5,954 nt of DNA, taken from contig DAIMDW010000075.1 of NCBI GenBank assembly GCA_036725605.1, forward strand, positions 1-5,954, written 5' to 3'. The translations under genes were made by a program, and so were the position numbers. Below are positions 1 through 5,648 of this stretch, one piece after another. How positions within the stretch are numbered: the first letter of the stretch is position 1; each line of letters starts with the position of its first letter. The notes beneath the pieces are model-generated. The model was given only the letters and a program-made list of their open reading frames with translations. It was not told the DNA's origin and made no database searches. This stretch comes from CALBTQ01 sp036725605. Its GTDB lineage: Bacteria; Lernaellota; Lernaellaia; Lernaellales; Lernaellaceae.

Positions 1-1
1 G

Positions 2-586
<585 letters not shown>

Positions 587-589
587 GCA

Positions 590-618
590 AAGCCGCCCCA
601 TCCGGGGCGGTTTTTTTT
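590..618 (+). terminator. Intrinsic terminator of rpoD
   Basis: A perfect 7-bp GC-rich stem (CCGCCCC at 593-599 with GGGGCGG at 604-610, loop ATCC) is followed at once by eight T residues (611-618). Flanking A residues at 589-591 can extend the stem against the T run. It begins only a few bases after the rpoD stop codon (584-586), so it should end the rpoD transcript and insulate the tRNA promoter downstream. Confidence 0.95.
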
Positions 619-664
619 CGCCCGTATGCAAGTGGCAGTGCATTTATTCCGCAAGGAAAAAAGT

Positions 665-712
665 GGTCCGCGCAGTTGACATCCGCCGGGCCAAAAACTA
701 ATCTTGCGGACC
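665..712. repeat. 7-bp inverted repeat bracketing the tRNA promoter
   Basis: GGTCCGC at 665-671 and its exact reverse complement GCGGACC at 706-712 lie on either side of the TTGACA/TAATCT promoter, with centres 41 bp apart, about four helical turns. The right arm falls at the predicted transcription start, so this cannot form an RNA hairpin in the transcript from that promoter. It could be a pair of operator half-sites, but a 7-bp match may also be chance. Confidence 0.4.
676..704 (+). promoter_or_regulatory. Sigma-70-type promoter of the tRNA (and probably the nif3 operon)
   Basis: The -35 box is a perfect TTGACA (676-681), followed by a 17-bp spacer and a -10 box TAATCT (699-704, matching the three key positions T, A and final T). 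Transcription should start near 711, leaving a leader of about 30 nt before the tRNA at 742. It lies just after the rpoD terminator and points at the tRNA. Since no terminator follows the tRNA, this is the best visible promoter for the three downstream protein genes too. Confidence 0.8.
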
Positions 713-741
713 TGAAAATAGCGGGATCGAGCCGATTTCCC

Positions 742-814
742 GGGCCCATAGCTCAGCGGCTAGAGCTACCGGCTCATAACCGGTTGGTCGCAGGTTCGAA
801 TCCTGCTGGGCCCA
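742..814 (+). tRNA. tRNA with CAT anticodon, probably tRNA-Ile2 (lysidine type) rather than Met
   Basis: A full 73-nt cloverleaf: acceptor GGGCCCA/TGGGCCC, D stem GCTC/GAGC, anticodon stem ACCGG/CCGGT closing loop CTCATAA (anticodon CAT at 775-777), variable loop TGGTC, T stem GCAGG/CCTGC with loop TTCGAAT, and discriminator A at 814. It is not an initiator: pair 1-72 is G-C and the anticodon stem lacks three consecutive G-C pairs. The acceptor stem has C4-G69 and C5-G68, which in E. coli mark tRNA-Ile2 for the lysidine synthetase TilS, and the TTGGTCGC stretch resembles known Ile2 tRNAs. So C34 is probably converted to lysidine and the tRNA reads AUA. Elongator Met remains possible. The 3' CCA is not encoded (GTT follows A814) and must be added after transcription. 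Confidence 0.95.
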
Positions 815-818
815 GTTG

Positions 819-839
819 GTCTCATCCCTTTGAGGAGAC
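819..839 (+). promoter_or_regulatory. Short hairpin covering the nif3 ribosome binding site
   Basis: GTCTC (819-823) can pair with GAGAC (835-839), enclosing an 11-nt loop and burying much of the Shine-Dalgarno AGGAG (833-837) that sits 3 nt before ATG 841. If the tRNA is cut off after its discriminator base, the remaining mRNA would begin at about 815, leaving this hairpin as nearly its entire leader. Five base pairs is weak, so a regulatory role is only a suggestion. Confidence 0.3.
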
Positions 840-840
840 G

Positions 841-1989
841 ATGGCAGCAGGTCAGCCAACACGACGCGCGGCGGCGCCGTGTGTGCGTGAGGTCCTTGAC
901 GTCATAGACACCGCTTTTCCTCCGGCGCTGGCGGAGGAATGGGACAACAGCGGTCTCCAGTTAGGCGATCCGACCGCATCCGTGCGGCGCATCGGCCTGG
1001 CGTTGGACCCCACACTCGACGCCGTGCGACAAGTCAAAGCAAAAGACGACAGTCTGCTGATCTGCCATCATCCGCTTTTCTTCCGCCCCCCCAAACAACT
1101 GGATTTCTCGACGCCCTCGGGGAAGATCGTGCGCGAGGCCGTCGCCGGCCGCGTGGCGATCGCCGCGGCGCACACCAACGCCGACTGGGGCGTCGGCGGC
1201 ACCAACGACATGCTCGCCGAGTTGCTGGGGCTGCGCGACGTTCAGCCTTTCGAGCCGCTGTATCCGCACGAGTTTCGCAAGCTGACCGTCTTCGTGCCGG
1301 CATCGCACGTCGAGGCGGTGAGCGAGGCGATCTTCGCGGCGGGCGGCGGGCTGATCGGCGATTACGCCAAGTGCTCGTACCGACTGGAGGGGCACGGCAC
1401 GTATTTGCCGTTGGCCGGCGCGGACCCGTATGCCGGCAAGGTGGGCGCCTTGTCGATCGAGCCGGAAGTCCGTATGGAAGTGCGTGTGCCGGTCGCGCGG
1501 ATCGACGGCGTGCTGCGGGCGATGAAGGCCGCGCATCCGTACGAGGAAGTCGCCTTCGATCTGTACCCCACGCTCCGGCAGCAACCGGAAGGGGGGCGGG
1601 GGCGCATCGGCCGGTTGCCGCGTCCGTCGGCCTTGGGCGCGTTCGCCAAAAAGGCGGCGCGGATCGTCAAGGCGGGCGCCCCGCGGCGGATCGGCGAAGC
1701 GGGTCAAACGATTGAAAACGTCGTGGTGGTCACCGGGGGAGGCGCGAGTTTCATCGACCGGATGATCGGCCGGAAAAACGCGGTGCTGGTCACCGGGGAC
1801 GTCGGCTACCACGATGCTTGTCGCGCGCGAGATCACGGTGTGGCCGTGGTCGATTTGGGACACTATGCCACTGAGTTGCCGTTTGTTAATGCCATGAAGA
1901 CGTTGTTGGACCGCGAGTTGTCCGCGCTGGGCAAGGCCGTGCCGGTCACGGTGTGCCGCCCGGCGGGCGATCCGCTCCAAACGGCGTAA
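841..1989 (+). CDS. NIF3/DUF34 family dinuclear-metal protein with PII/CutA-like insert domain
   Basis: A 382-residue member of the NIF3 (DUF34) family, the type often labelled GTP cyclohydrolase 1 type 2 homolog; the physiological reaction is not established. Family members form a toroidal hexamer with a two-metal site. The expected ligands are present: His76-His77 in ICHHP, Asp115 in HTNAD, and His341 and Glu345 in GHYATE. The signature GVGGTNDMLAELLGL follows Asp115. The insert at about residues 144-243, ending in HPYEEVAFDLYP, is the PII/CutA-like domain of the long Bacillus YqfO type, absent from the roughly 250-residue E. coli YbgI. ATG 841 is chosen because AGGAG (833-837) precedes it and the frame extended upstream runs through the tRNA. 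It starts 26 nt after the tRNA with no terminator between, and ends 10 nt before the next gene. Confidence 0.95.
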   Translation: MAAGQPTRRAAAPCVREVLDVIDTAFPPALAEEWDNSGLQLGDPTASVRRIGLALDPTLDAVRQVKAKDDSLLICHHPLFFRPPKQLDFSTPSGKIVREAVAGRVAIAAAHTNADWGVGGTNDMLAELLGLRDVQPFEPLYPHEFRKLTVFVPASHVEAVSEAIFAAGGGLIGDYAKCSYRLEGHGTYLPLAGADPYAGKVGALSIEPEVRMEVRVPVARIDGVLRAMKAAHPYEEVAFDLYPTLRQQPEGGRGRIGRLPRPSALGAFAKKAARIVKAGAPRRIGEAGQTIENVVVVTGGGASFIDRMIGRKNAVLVTGDVGYHDACRARDHGVAVVDLGHYATELPFVNAMKTLLDRELSALGKAVPVTVCRPAGDPLQTA

Positions 1990-1999
1990 GGAGGATTCC

Positions 2000-2752
2000 T
2001 TGTCTGCTGCCGAGCAATTGAAAAAGCTTCACGAGTTGCAATTGGTCGATTTGAAAATCATGGAGCTGGAGAAGTTCTTCGATCTGGCGCCGGGGAAAAT
2101 CGGCGAGTTGGAAGCGGACATCCAGTCGCACCGGACGATGGTCAGCGAGCGCGAAGCCGTTTTGACCGAACTGAAGACCAGGCGTCGGGATAAAGAGCGC
2201 GTTCTCGAAGAACACGAGGGCCGCATCGAAAAGAACAAGCAGCGTATGATGGCGGTGAAGACCAATGAGGAATACCACGCCATTCAGAAAGAGAACGATT
2301 CGCTGCGGCGGATGATCGAGGAGTCCGAGGACGAAGCCCTGCGCGTGATGGACGACATCGACGAAGCCGAGTTGGCGTTGCGCAAGGCCAAGGATCGTTT
2401 CGCCGAAATCGAATCGACCATGCGCAAGGACGTCGAGCGCATCCAGAAAGAGCTGGAAGGCATCAAGGGCCGGCTGGACGTGCTTAACAAGGAGCGCGAC
2501 GAACTGCTGCCGGGCATCGACAAGGACTTCCTGCATCGCTACACGGCTCTGCGCAAAACGACCGGCGGCATCGCGGTCGTCCGCGTGATGAAGCGCACCT
2601 GCCAGGGCTGCCTGATGAACGTGCCGCCGCAAACGTACAACCTGGTGATCCGCAACGAGGAGATCATCACCTGCCCGAACTGCTATCGCATCCTCTACTA
2701 CAGCGAAGAGGATCAGCAGAACAACAACAAGCAGGAGCAGGCGAGTGGTTGA
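2000..2752 (+). CDS. Coiled-coil protein with C-terminal C4 zinc ribbon (zf-RING_7 family)
   Basis: A 250-residue protein. About residues 1-180 are charged, heptad-like and predicted to form long antiparallel coiled coil (ELEADIQSHRTMV, then EEHEGRIEKNKQ). The C-terminal domain has four zinc cysteines in two knuckles: Cys201 and Cys204 in CQGC, and Cys225 and Cys228 in CPNC. This matches the family of Chlamydia CT398 and Helicobacter HP0958/FlgZ, cytosolic adaptors implicated in protein and RNA binding; the role here is unknown. The start is TTG at 2000, supported by AAGGAGG (1988-1994), which overlaps the nif3 stop codon (1987-1989) and leaves a 5-nt spacer; the next residues SAAEQLKKLHELQ begin the usual family N-terminus. 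The tail is short and rich in Asn and Gln. The 3' end overlaps the next gene by 8 nt, so the two are probably translationally coupled. Confidence 0.92.
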   Translation: MSAAEQLKKLHELQLVDLKIMELEKFFDLAPGKIGELEADIQSHRTMVSEREAVLTELKTRRRDKERVLEEHEGRIEKNKQRMMAVKTNEEYHAIQKENDSLRRMIEESEDEALRVMDDIDEAELALRKAKDRFAEIESTMRKDVERIQKELEGIKGRLDVLNKERDELLPGIDKDFLHRYTALRKTTGGIAVVRVMKRTCQGCLMNVPPQTYNLVIRNEEIITCPNCYRILYYSEEDQQNNNKQEQASG

Positions 2753-3392
2753 CCTCAAGCGCACGGCGGTTTTGCTGGCGGCGTTGGCCGAAGGAAAATC
2801 GCTGGCGCAAGCCGCCGAAAAAGCCGACCTGGATCTTACGCAAGCCCGCACCATTTTGACCGACCTCGCCGAGCGCCTGGCGCAGCAGGCGAAGGAGTGG
2901 CAGGCGGTCGTCGAGCAGGAAATGGTGCAGACCGAAAACGCGCGCAAGCAGATCGACGATCCCAACGCCATCTTGTTCGCCTTCGACGGCGGCAGCCGCG
3001 GCAACCCGGGGCCGTCCGCCGGCGCGGCCGTGGCGCTGGACAAAAACGGCAAGGTGCTCGCCGAGCGGTATCGCTTCACGCCCGAAACCACCAACAACGT
3101 CGCCGAATACCACGGCCTGCTCGAGGCGATCCGCCTGGCGGCCGATCTGGGCGTGCGGCGGTTCGTCGTGCAGGGCGACAGCGAATTGATCGTCAAGCAG
3201 ATCAACGGCGAGTACAAGGTGAAGAACCGGGGACTGATGCCGCTGTTCATCGAAGCCAACAAGAAGCTGCGCCAGTTCGACAAGGTCACCGTGCGCTACG
3301 TGCGCCGCGAGGAGAACGCGCAGGCCGACGCGCTGGTCAACCGGATCCTCGACGAGAAGGCGCCGAAGAAGAAAAAAACGAAAGCAAGTTGA
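2745..3392 (+). CDS. RNase HI-like (RVT_3) protein with N-terminal helix-turn-helix-like region
   Basis: A 215-residue protein. Residues about 76-203 form an RNase H fold of the archaeal/plant-like RVT_3 type, with carboxylates Asp81 (FDGGSRGNPGP), Glu121 (TNNVAEYHGL), Asp145 (QGDSELIVKQ) and Asp195 (ENAQADALVN). These are the two-metal residues that cut the RNA strand of RNA-DNA hybrids, so catalytic activity is likely. Residues about 1-70 are helical and look like a helix-turn-helix (LAEGKSLAQAAEKADLDL), an addition absent from E. coli RnhA. The C-terminus is very basic (PKKKKTK). The start is GTG at 2745, with AGGAG at 2733-2737 and a 7-nt spacer; it overlaps the upstream gene by 8 nt. The stop codon (3390-3392) lies inside the -35 box of the rnpB promoter. 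The substrate in vivo cannot be told from sequence. Confidence 0.93.
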   Translation: MVDLKRTAVLLAALAEGKSLAQAAEKADLDLTQARTILTDLAERLAQQAKEWQAVVEQEMVQTENARKQIDDPNAILFAFDGGSRGNPGPSAGAAVALDKNGKVLAERYRFTPETTNNVAEYHGLLEAIRLAADLGVRRFVVQGDSELIVKQINGEYKVKNRGLMPLFIEANKKLRQFDKVTVRYVRREENAQADALVNRILDEKAPKKKKTKAS

Positions 3393-3417
3393 CCCGCCGC
3401 CCGAATCTCAGTATGAA
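3389..3417 (+). promoter_or_regulatory. Sigma-70-type promoter of rnpB, overlapping the preceding stop codon
   Basis: TTGACC (3389-3394, five of six matches), a 17-bp spacer and TATGAA (3412-3417, four of six) form a good promoter. A start about 7 nt downstream falls at 3424-3425, exactly where helix P1 of the RNase P RNA begins, which strongly supports the call. The TGA stop of the RNase H-like gene (3390-3392) is part of the -35 box. Confidence 0.8.
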
Positions 3418-3423
3418 GGCAAT

Positions 3424-3824
3424 TGCCGAAGTGGCCGGGATGGCCGCCGGTGGTTATTTCGGTAACCGCGGGAGGAAAGTCCGGGCTCCGCAGGGCAGGG
3501 TGCCTGCTAACGGCAGGCGGGGGTGACCCTAGGGAAAGTGCCACAGAAAATATACGGCCGATGGCTCGCAAGAGCACAGGCAAAGGTGAAATGGTGCGGT
3601 AAGAGCGCACCCACGACAGCCGGGGAACCGGCGGTGCGGTAAACCCCACCCGGAGCAAGGCAAAGAACGCTGTTAAGGGCGGCCCGTCCGATGCGTTCGA
3701 CAAGCCGCTGGAGGCGACGGGCAACCGTCGTCCTAGAGGAATGGTCATCGTCTGGCGCGTCCGGCGCGGGACCGGCGCGGCAGCGCACAGAACCCGGCTT
3801 ACAAGGCCACTTCGGCTCCCGTTT
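3424..3824 (+). ncRNA. rnpB: RNase P RNA, bacterial class A
   Basis: Catalytic RNA that, with the protein RnpA, removes 5' leaders from tRNA precursors. P1 is a perfect 12-bp helix (3425-3436 with 3805-3816). P2 pairs 3439-3445 with 3743-3749, and P3 is the 3450-3471 hairpin. The conserved core GAGGAAAGTCCGGGC (3472-3486) can form P4 with ACAGAACCCGGCTTA (3787-3801). P8 pairs 3502-3507 with 3513-3518. GNRA loops cap P9 (GTGA, 3523), P12 (GCAA, 3568), P14 (GGAA, 3624) and P18 (GCAA, 3721). The universal GGTAAAC...CCCGGAGCAA stretch is at 3639-3658. P15 (3654-3661 with 3704-3709) and P16 (GAACGC 3665-3670 with GCGTTC 3693-3698) are clear, but the internal loop between them reads AAA opposite GACAA and lacks the usual GGU. 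A GC-rich insert at about 3750-3786 looks like a P19 helix. Exact ends are estimates. Confidence 0.96.
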
Positions 3825-3826
3825 TT
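3805..3826 (+). terminator. Probable 3' end signal of rnpB
   Basis: The 3' strand of the 12-bp P1 helix (3805-3816) is followed five bases later by a T5 run (3822-3826). I find no compact local hairpin immediately before the T run, so termination would rely on P1 pairing with the distant 5' end or be inefficient, with later 3' trimming. Confidence 0.4.
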
Positions 3827-3870
3827 CACCCGCGGAAACCTTTCCTTCATCGTTCGTGTCTTACTCTTCG

Positions 3871-3900
3871 CTTGCCCGGTCCGTGGGCAGGTGATAGGGT
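3871..3900 (+). promoter_or_regulatory. Weak candidate promoter for the TPR lipoprotein, with an internal inverted repeat
   Basis: TTGCCC (3872-3877), a 17-bp spacer, and TAGGGT (3895-3900) preceded by TG (3892-3893, an extended -10 arrangement) could serve the TPR gene, giving a start near 3907 and a leader of about 30 nt. The -10 matches only T, A and final T. An inverted repeat (CTTGCCC 3871-3877 with GGGCAGG 3885-3891, one G-T wobble) fills the spacer. Read-through from rnpB is the alternative source of transcription. Confidence 0.3.
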
Positions 3901-3935
3901 TTGACGATCCGTTGGATGAACCAGGCAGGAACATC

Positions 3936-5648
3936 ATGCACAAACGAAATTTTCTCGGCTTACTGTTGTTACTTTCCCTTCTCGTCGCCTGCGCCGGCAT
4001 GCAAAAACAGGCTCCCGCGCCCTACGATCCGTATGCCGGTCTGAGCGAAAACGAACAAATGGAACTGCAGGCGCGCGTGGCCTATCACGTGTCGCAGGGC
4101 TACCTCGCGCTGGAGGAAGGCAACGCGGCGACGGCCGTCGCGCACTTCGACATGCTCGAGGAACTGGGCGTGATCATTCCCGAGGTGCAGATCGTCAAGG
4201 CGATGATTTACATTCAGGGCAGCGCGATCGACCGGGCGATGCTCGCGCTGGATCGCTCGCTGGAAGCGTATCCGGATCACGTGGACACGCTGTTTCTCAA
4301 GGCGGGCATTTTGGCCGCGCAATTCAAATACGACGAGGCCGCCGAGTTGTATCAACGCATTCTGGAACTGCGGCCCGACCACGAGCAGGCCGCGATTTTC
4401 CTGGCCGCGTTGTACGAGGAAAAAGGCGAAATGCGCAAGATGCGCCGGCTGCTGGAGGACTTCACCAAGGAGAACCCCCAGGCCGCGCGCGCCTGGTACG
4501 AACTGGGGCGCGTGTACCTGCGCGAGGAAAACTGGAGCGCGGCCAAGAAGGCGTTTCTGGCGGCGACGCAGGGCGAAGCTGAGAACGTGAAAGCGTGGAT
4601 CGGCCTGGCCTTCGCCTGCGAGGAACTGGACCGGCGCGATGAGGCGATCAACGCCTACCAGACCGCGTTGAAACTGGCGCCGAACGACCGGGTGATCCGC
4701 CAGCAGTTGATCCGGCTGCATCTGCGTTCGAACGATCCGGACGCGGCGATGGAGCAGGTCGACAAGCTGGAGATTCTCGGCGGCGGGGTGGACGAAACGC
4801 TGATCGCGCGCGGCGCGGTGTTGTTCTATCAGGGCAAGCCGGTCGACGCGCTGGCGCAATTCAACCTTGTGCTGGAGAAGGATCCGGAAAATCATCAGGC
4901 GCGTTATTTCGCCGCGGTGTGCCTGGCGCGGCTCAACCGCATCGACGAGGCGATGAACGCTTACCGGCGGATTCCCGCCGACAATCCGTATTACCTGGAC
5001 GCGCGCATCGGGCTGGCGTATCTGCTGATCCGCGTCAATCGCGCCGGCGACGCGCTGGCCGAGTTGGATCTGCTCGCCGAGAAGTTCCCGGGCGAGGTCG
5101 ACGTGCTGCGCGCCCGCGCCACGGTGATGACCGAGATGGGCCGCTTCGAGCAGGCGGAACAGGCGCTGGAGGAAGCGCGCAAAATTGCGCCGCAGGACAA
5201 GCAGGTGATCTACTCGCTGGCCGTGCTCTACGAGCGCAGCGGTCGTTGGAAAAAAGCCGTGCAACTGATGGAGCAGCAACTCGAGACCGATCCCAACGAC
5301 GCCGACGCGCTGAATTTCGTCGGCTACACGCTGGCCGATCACGACGCCGAATTGGAGCACGCGGAGGAATTGTTGCGTCGCGTGATGACGCTCAAGCCCA
5401 ACAGCGGGCACGTCGTGGACAGCTACGGGTGGGTGCTCTACAAGCTCAAGCGCTACGACGAGGCGCTGCAACAGCTCAAGCGGGCGCTGGAGCTCGAGCC
5501 GTCCGAAGCGGTGATCGCCGAGCACATCGGCGACGTGTACGCCGCCCAGGGCGATAAGGAGAACGCCGTCGAATATTGGCGCATGGCGCTTACGCTCAAT
5601 CCCGATCAACCGACCAAAAAACGCATCAAGGAAAAGCTGGGTGAATAA
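3936..5648 (+). CDS. TPR-repeat lipoprotein (PA4667-like, partner of LolB-like gene)
   Basis: A 570-residue predicted lipoprotein. The N-terminus has basic residues (HKR), a Leu-rich core and lipobox LVAC with Cys19 as the lipidation site; Ala and Gly follow the Cys and no Asp is at +2, so outer-membrane sorting is plausible. From about residue 48 to the end there are some fourteen tandem 34-residue tetratricopeptide repeats (for example YDEAAELYQRILELRPDH and YDEALQQLKRALELEP), forming a periplasmic protein-binding superhelix. The C-terminal block (ALNFVGYTLAD, DSYGWVLYKL, EHIGDVYAAQGD) is characteristic of the TPR proteins encoded just before lolB in pseudomonads. ATG 3936 is chosen for AGGA at 3927-3930 and because the signal peptide begins there; the longer open frame starting at 3741 would translate rnpB. 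The gene overlaps the next by 8 nt. The binding partner is unknown. Confidence 0.92.
   Translation: MHKRNFLGLLLLLSLLVACAGMQKQAPAPYDPYAGLSENEQMELQARVAYHVSQGYLALEEGNAATAVAHFDMLEELGVIIPEVQIVKAMIYIQGSAIDRAMLALDRSLEAYPDHVDTLFLKAGILAAQFKYDEAAELYQRILELRPDHEQAAIFLAALYEEKGEMRKMRRLLEDFTKENPQAARAWYELGRVYLREENWSAAKKAFLAATQGEAENVKAWIGLAFACEELDRRDEAINAYQTALKLAPNDRVIRQQLIRLHLRSNDPDAAMEQVDKLEILGGGVDETLIARGAVLFYQGKPVDALAQFNLVLEKDPENHQARYFAAVCLARLNRIDEAMNAYRRIPADNPYYLDARIGLAYLLIRVNRAGDALAELDLLAEKFPGEVDVLRARATVMTEMGRFEQAEQALEEARKIAPQDKQVIYSLAVLYERSGRWKKAVQLMEQQLETDPNDADALNFVGYTLADHDAELEHAEELLRRVMTLKPNSGHVVDSYGWVLYKLKRYDEALQQLKRALELEPSEAVIAEHIGDVYAAQGDKENAVEYWRMALTLNPDQPTKKRIKEKLGE

Noticed and set aside
722..742. 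Hairpin CGGGA/TCCCG in the tRNA leader as a regulatory element
   Set aside because: Only 5 bp, and it uses the first base of the mature tRNA, so it would compete with the much stronger acceptor stem.
676..840. Upstream extension of the nif3 reading frame to a TTG at 676
   Set aside because: The TTG is the -35 box TTGACA, and the extension translates through the tRNA. ATG 841 has its own Shine-Dalgarno.
961..1980. Minus-strand open frame (339 codons) opposite nif3
   Set aside because: The + strand frame has the full NIF3 motif set; this one has no recognisable motif and biased composition.
1946..3289. Long minus-strand open frame (447 codons) opposite the zinc-ribbon and RNase H genes
   Set aside because: GC-rich antisense shadow of two recognisable genes, with low-complexity composition and no family motif.
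3741..3935. N-terminal extension of the TPR protein starting at 3741
   Set aside because: It would translate the 3' end of rnpB and place the signal peptide internally. ATG 3936 starts the signal peptide directly.
3969..5609. Long minus-strand open frame (546 codons) opposite the TPR gene
   Set aside because: Its repeats mirror the TPR repeats on the other strand, and it is rich in His, Arg and Leu as expected for an antisense shadow.
3936..5648. TPR repeats as a DNA repeat array
   Set aside because: The periodicity is at the protein level (34 residues); the DNA units are diverged and ordinary for a TPR gene.
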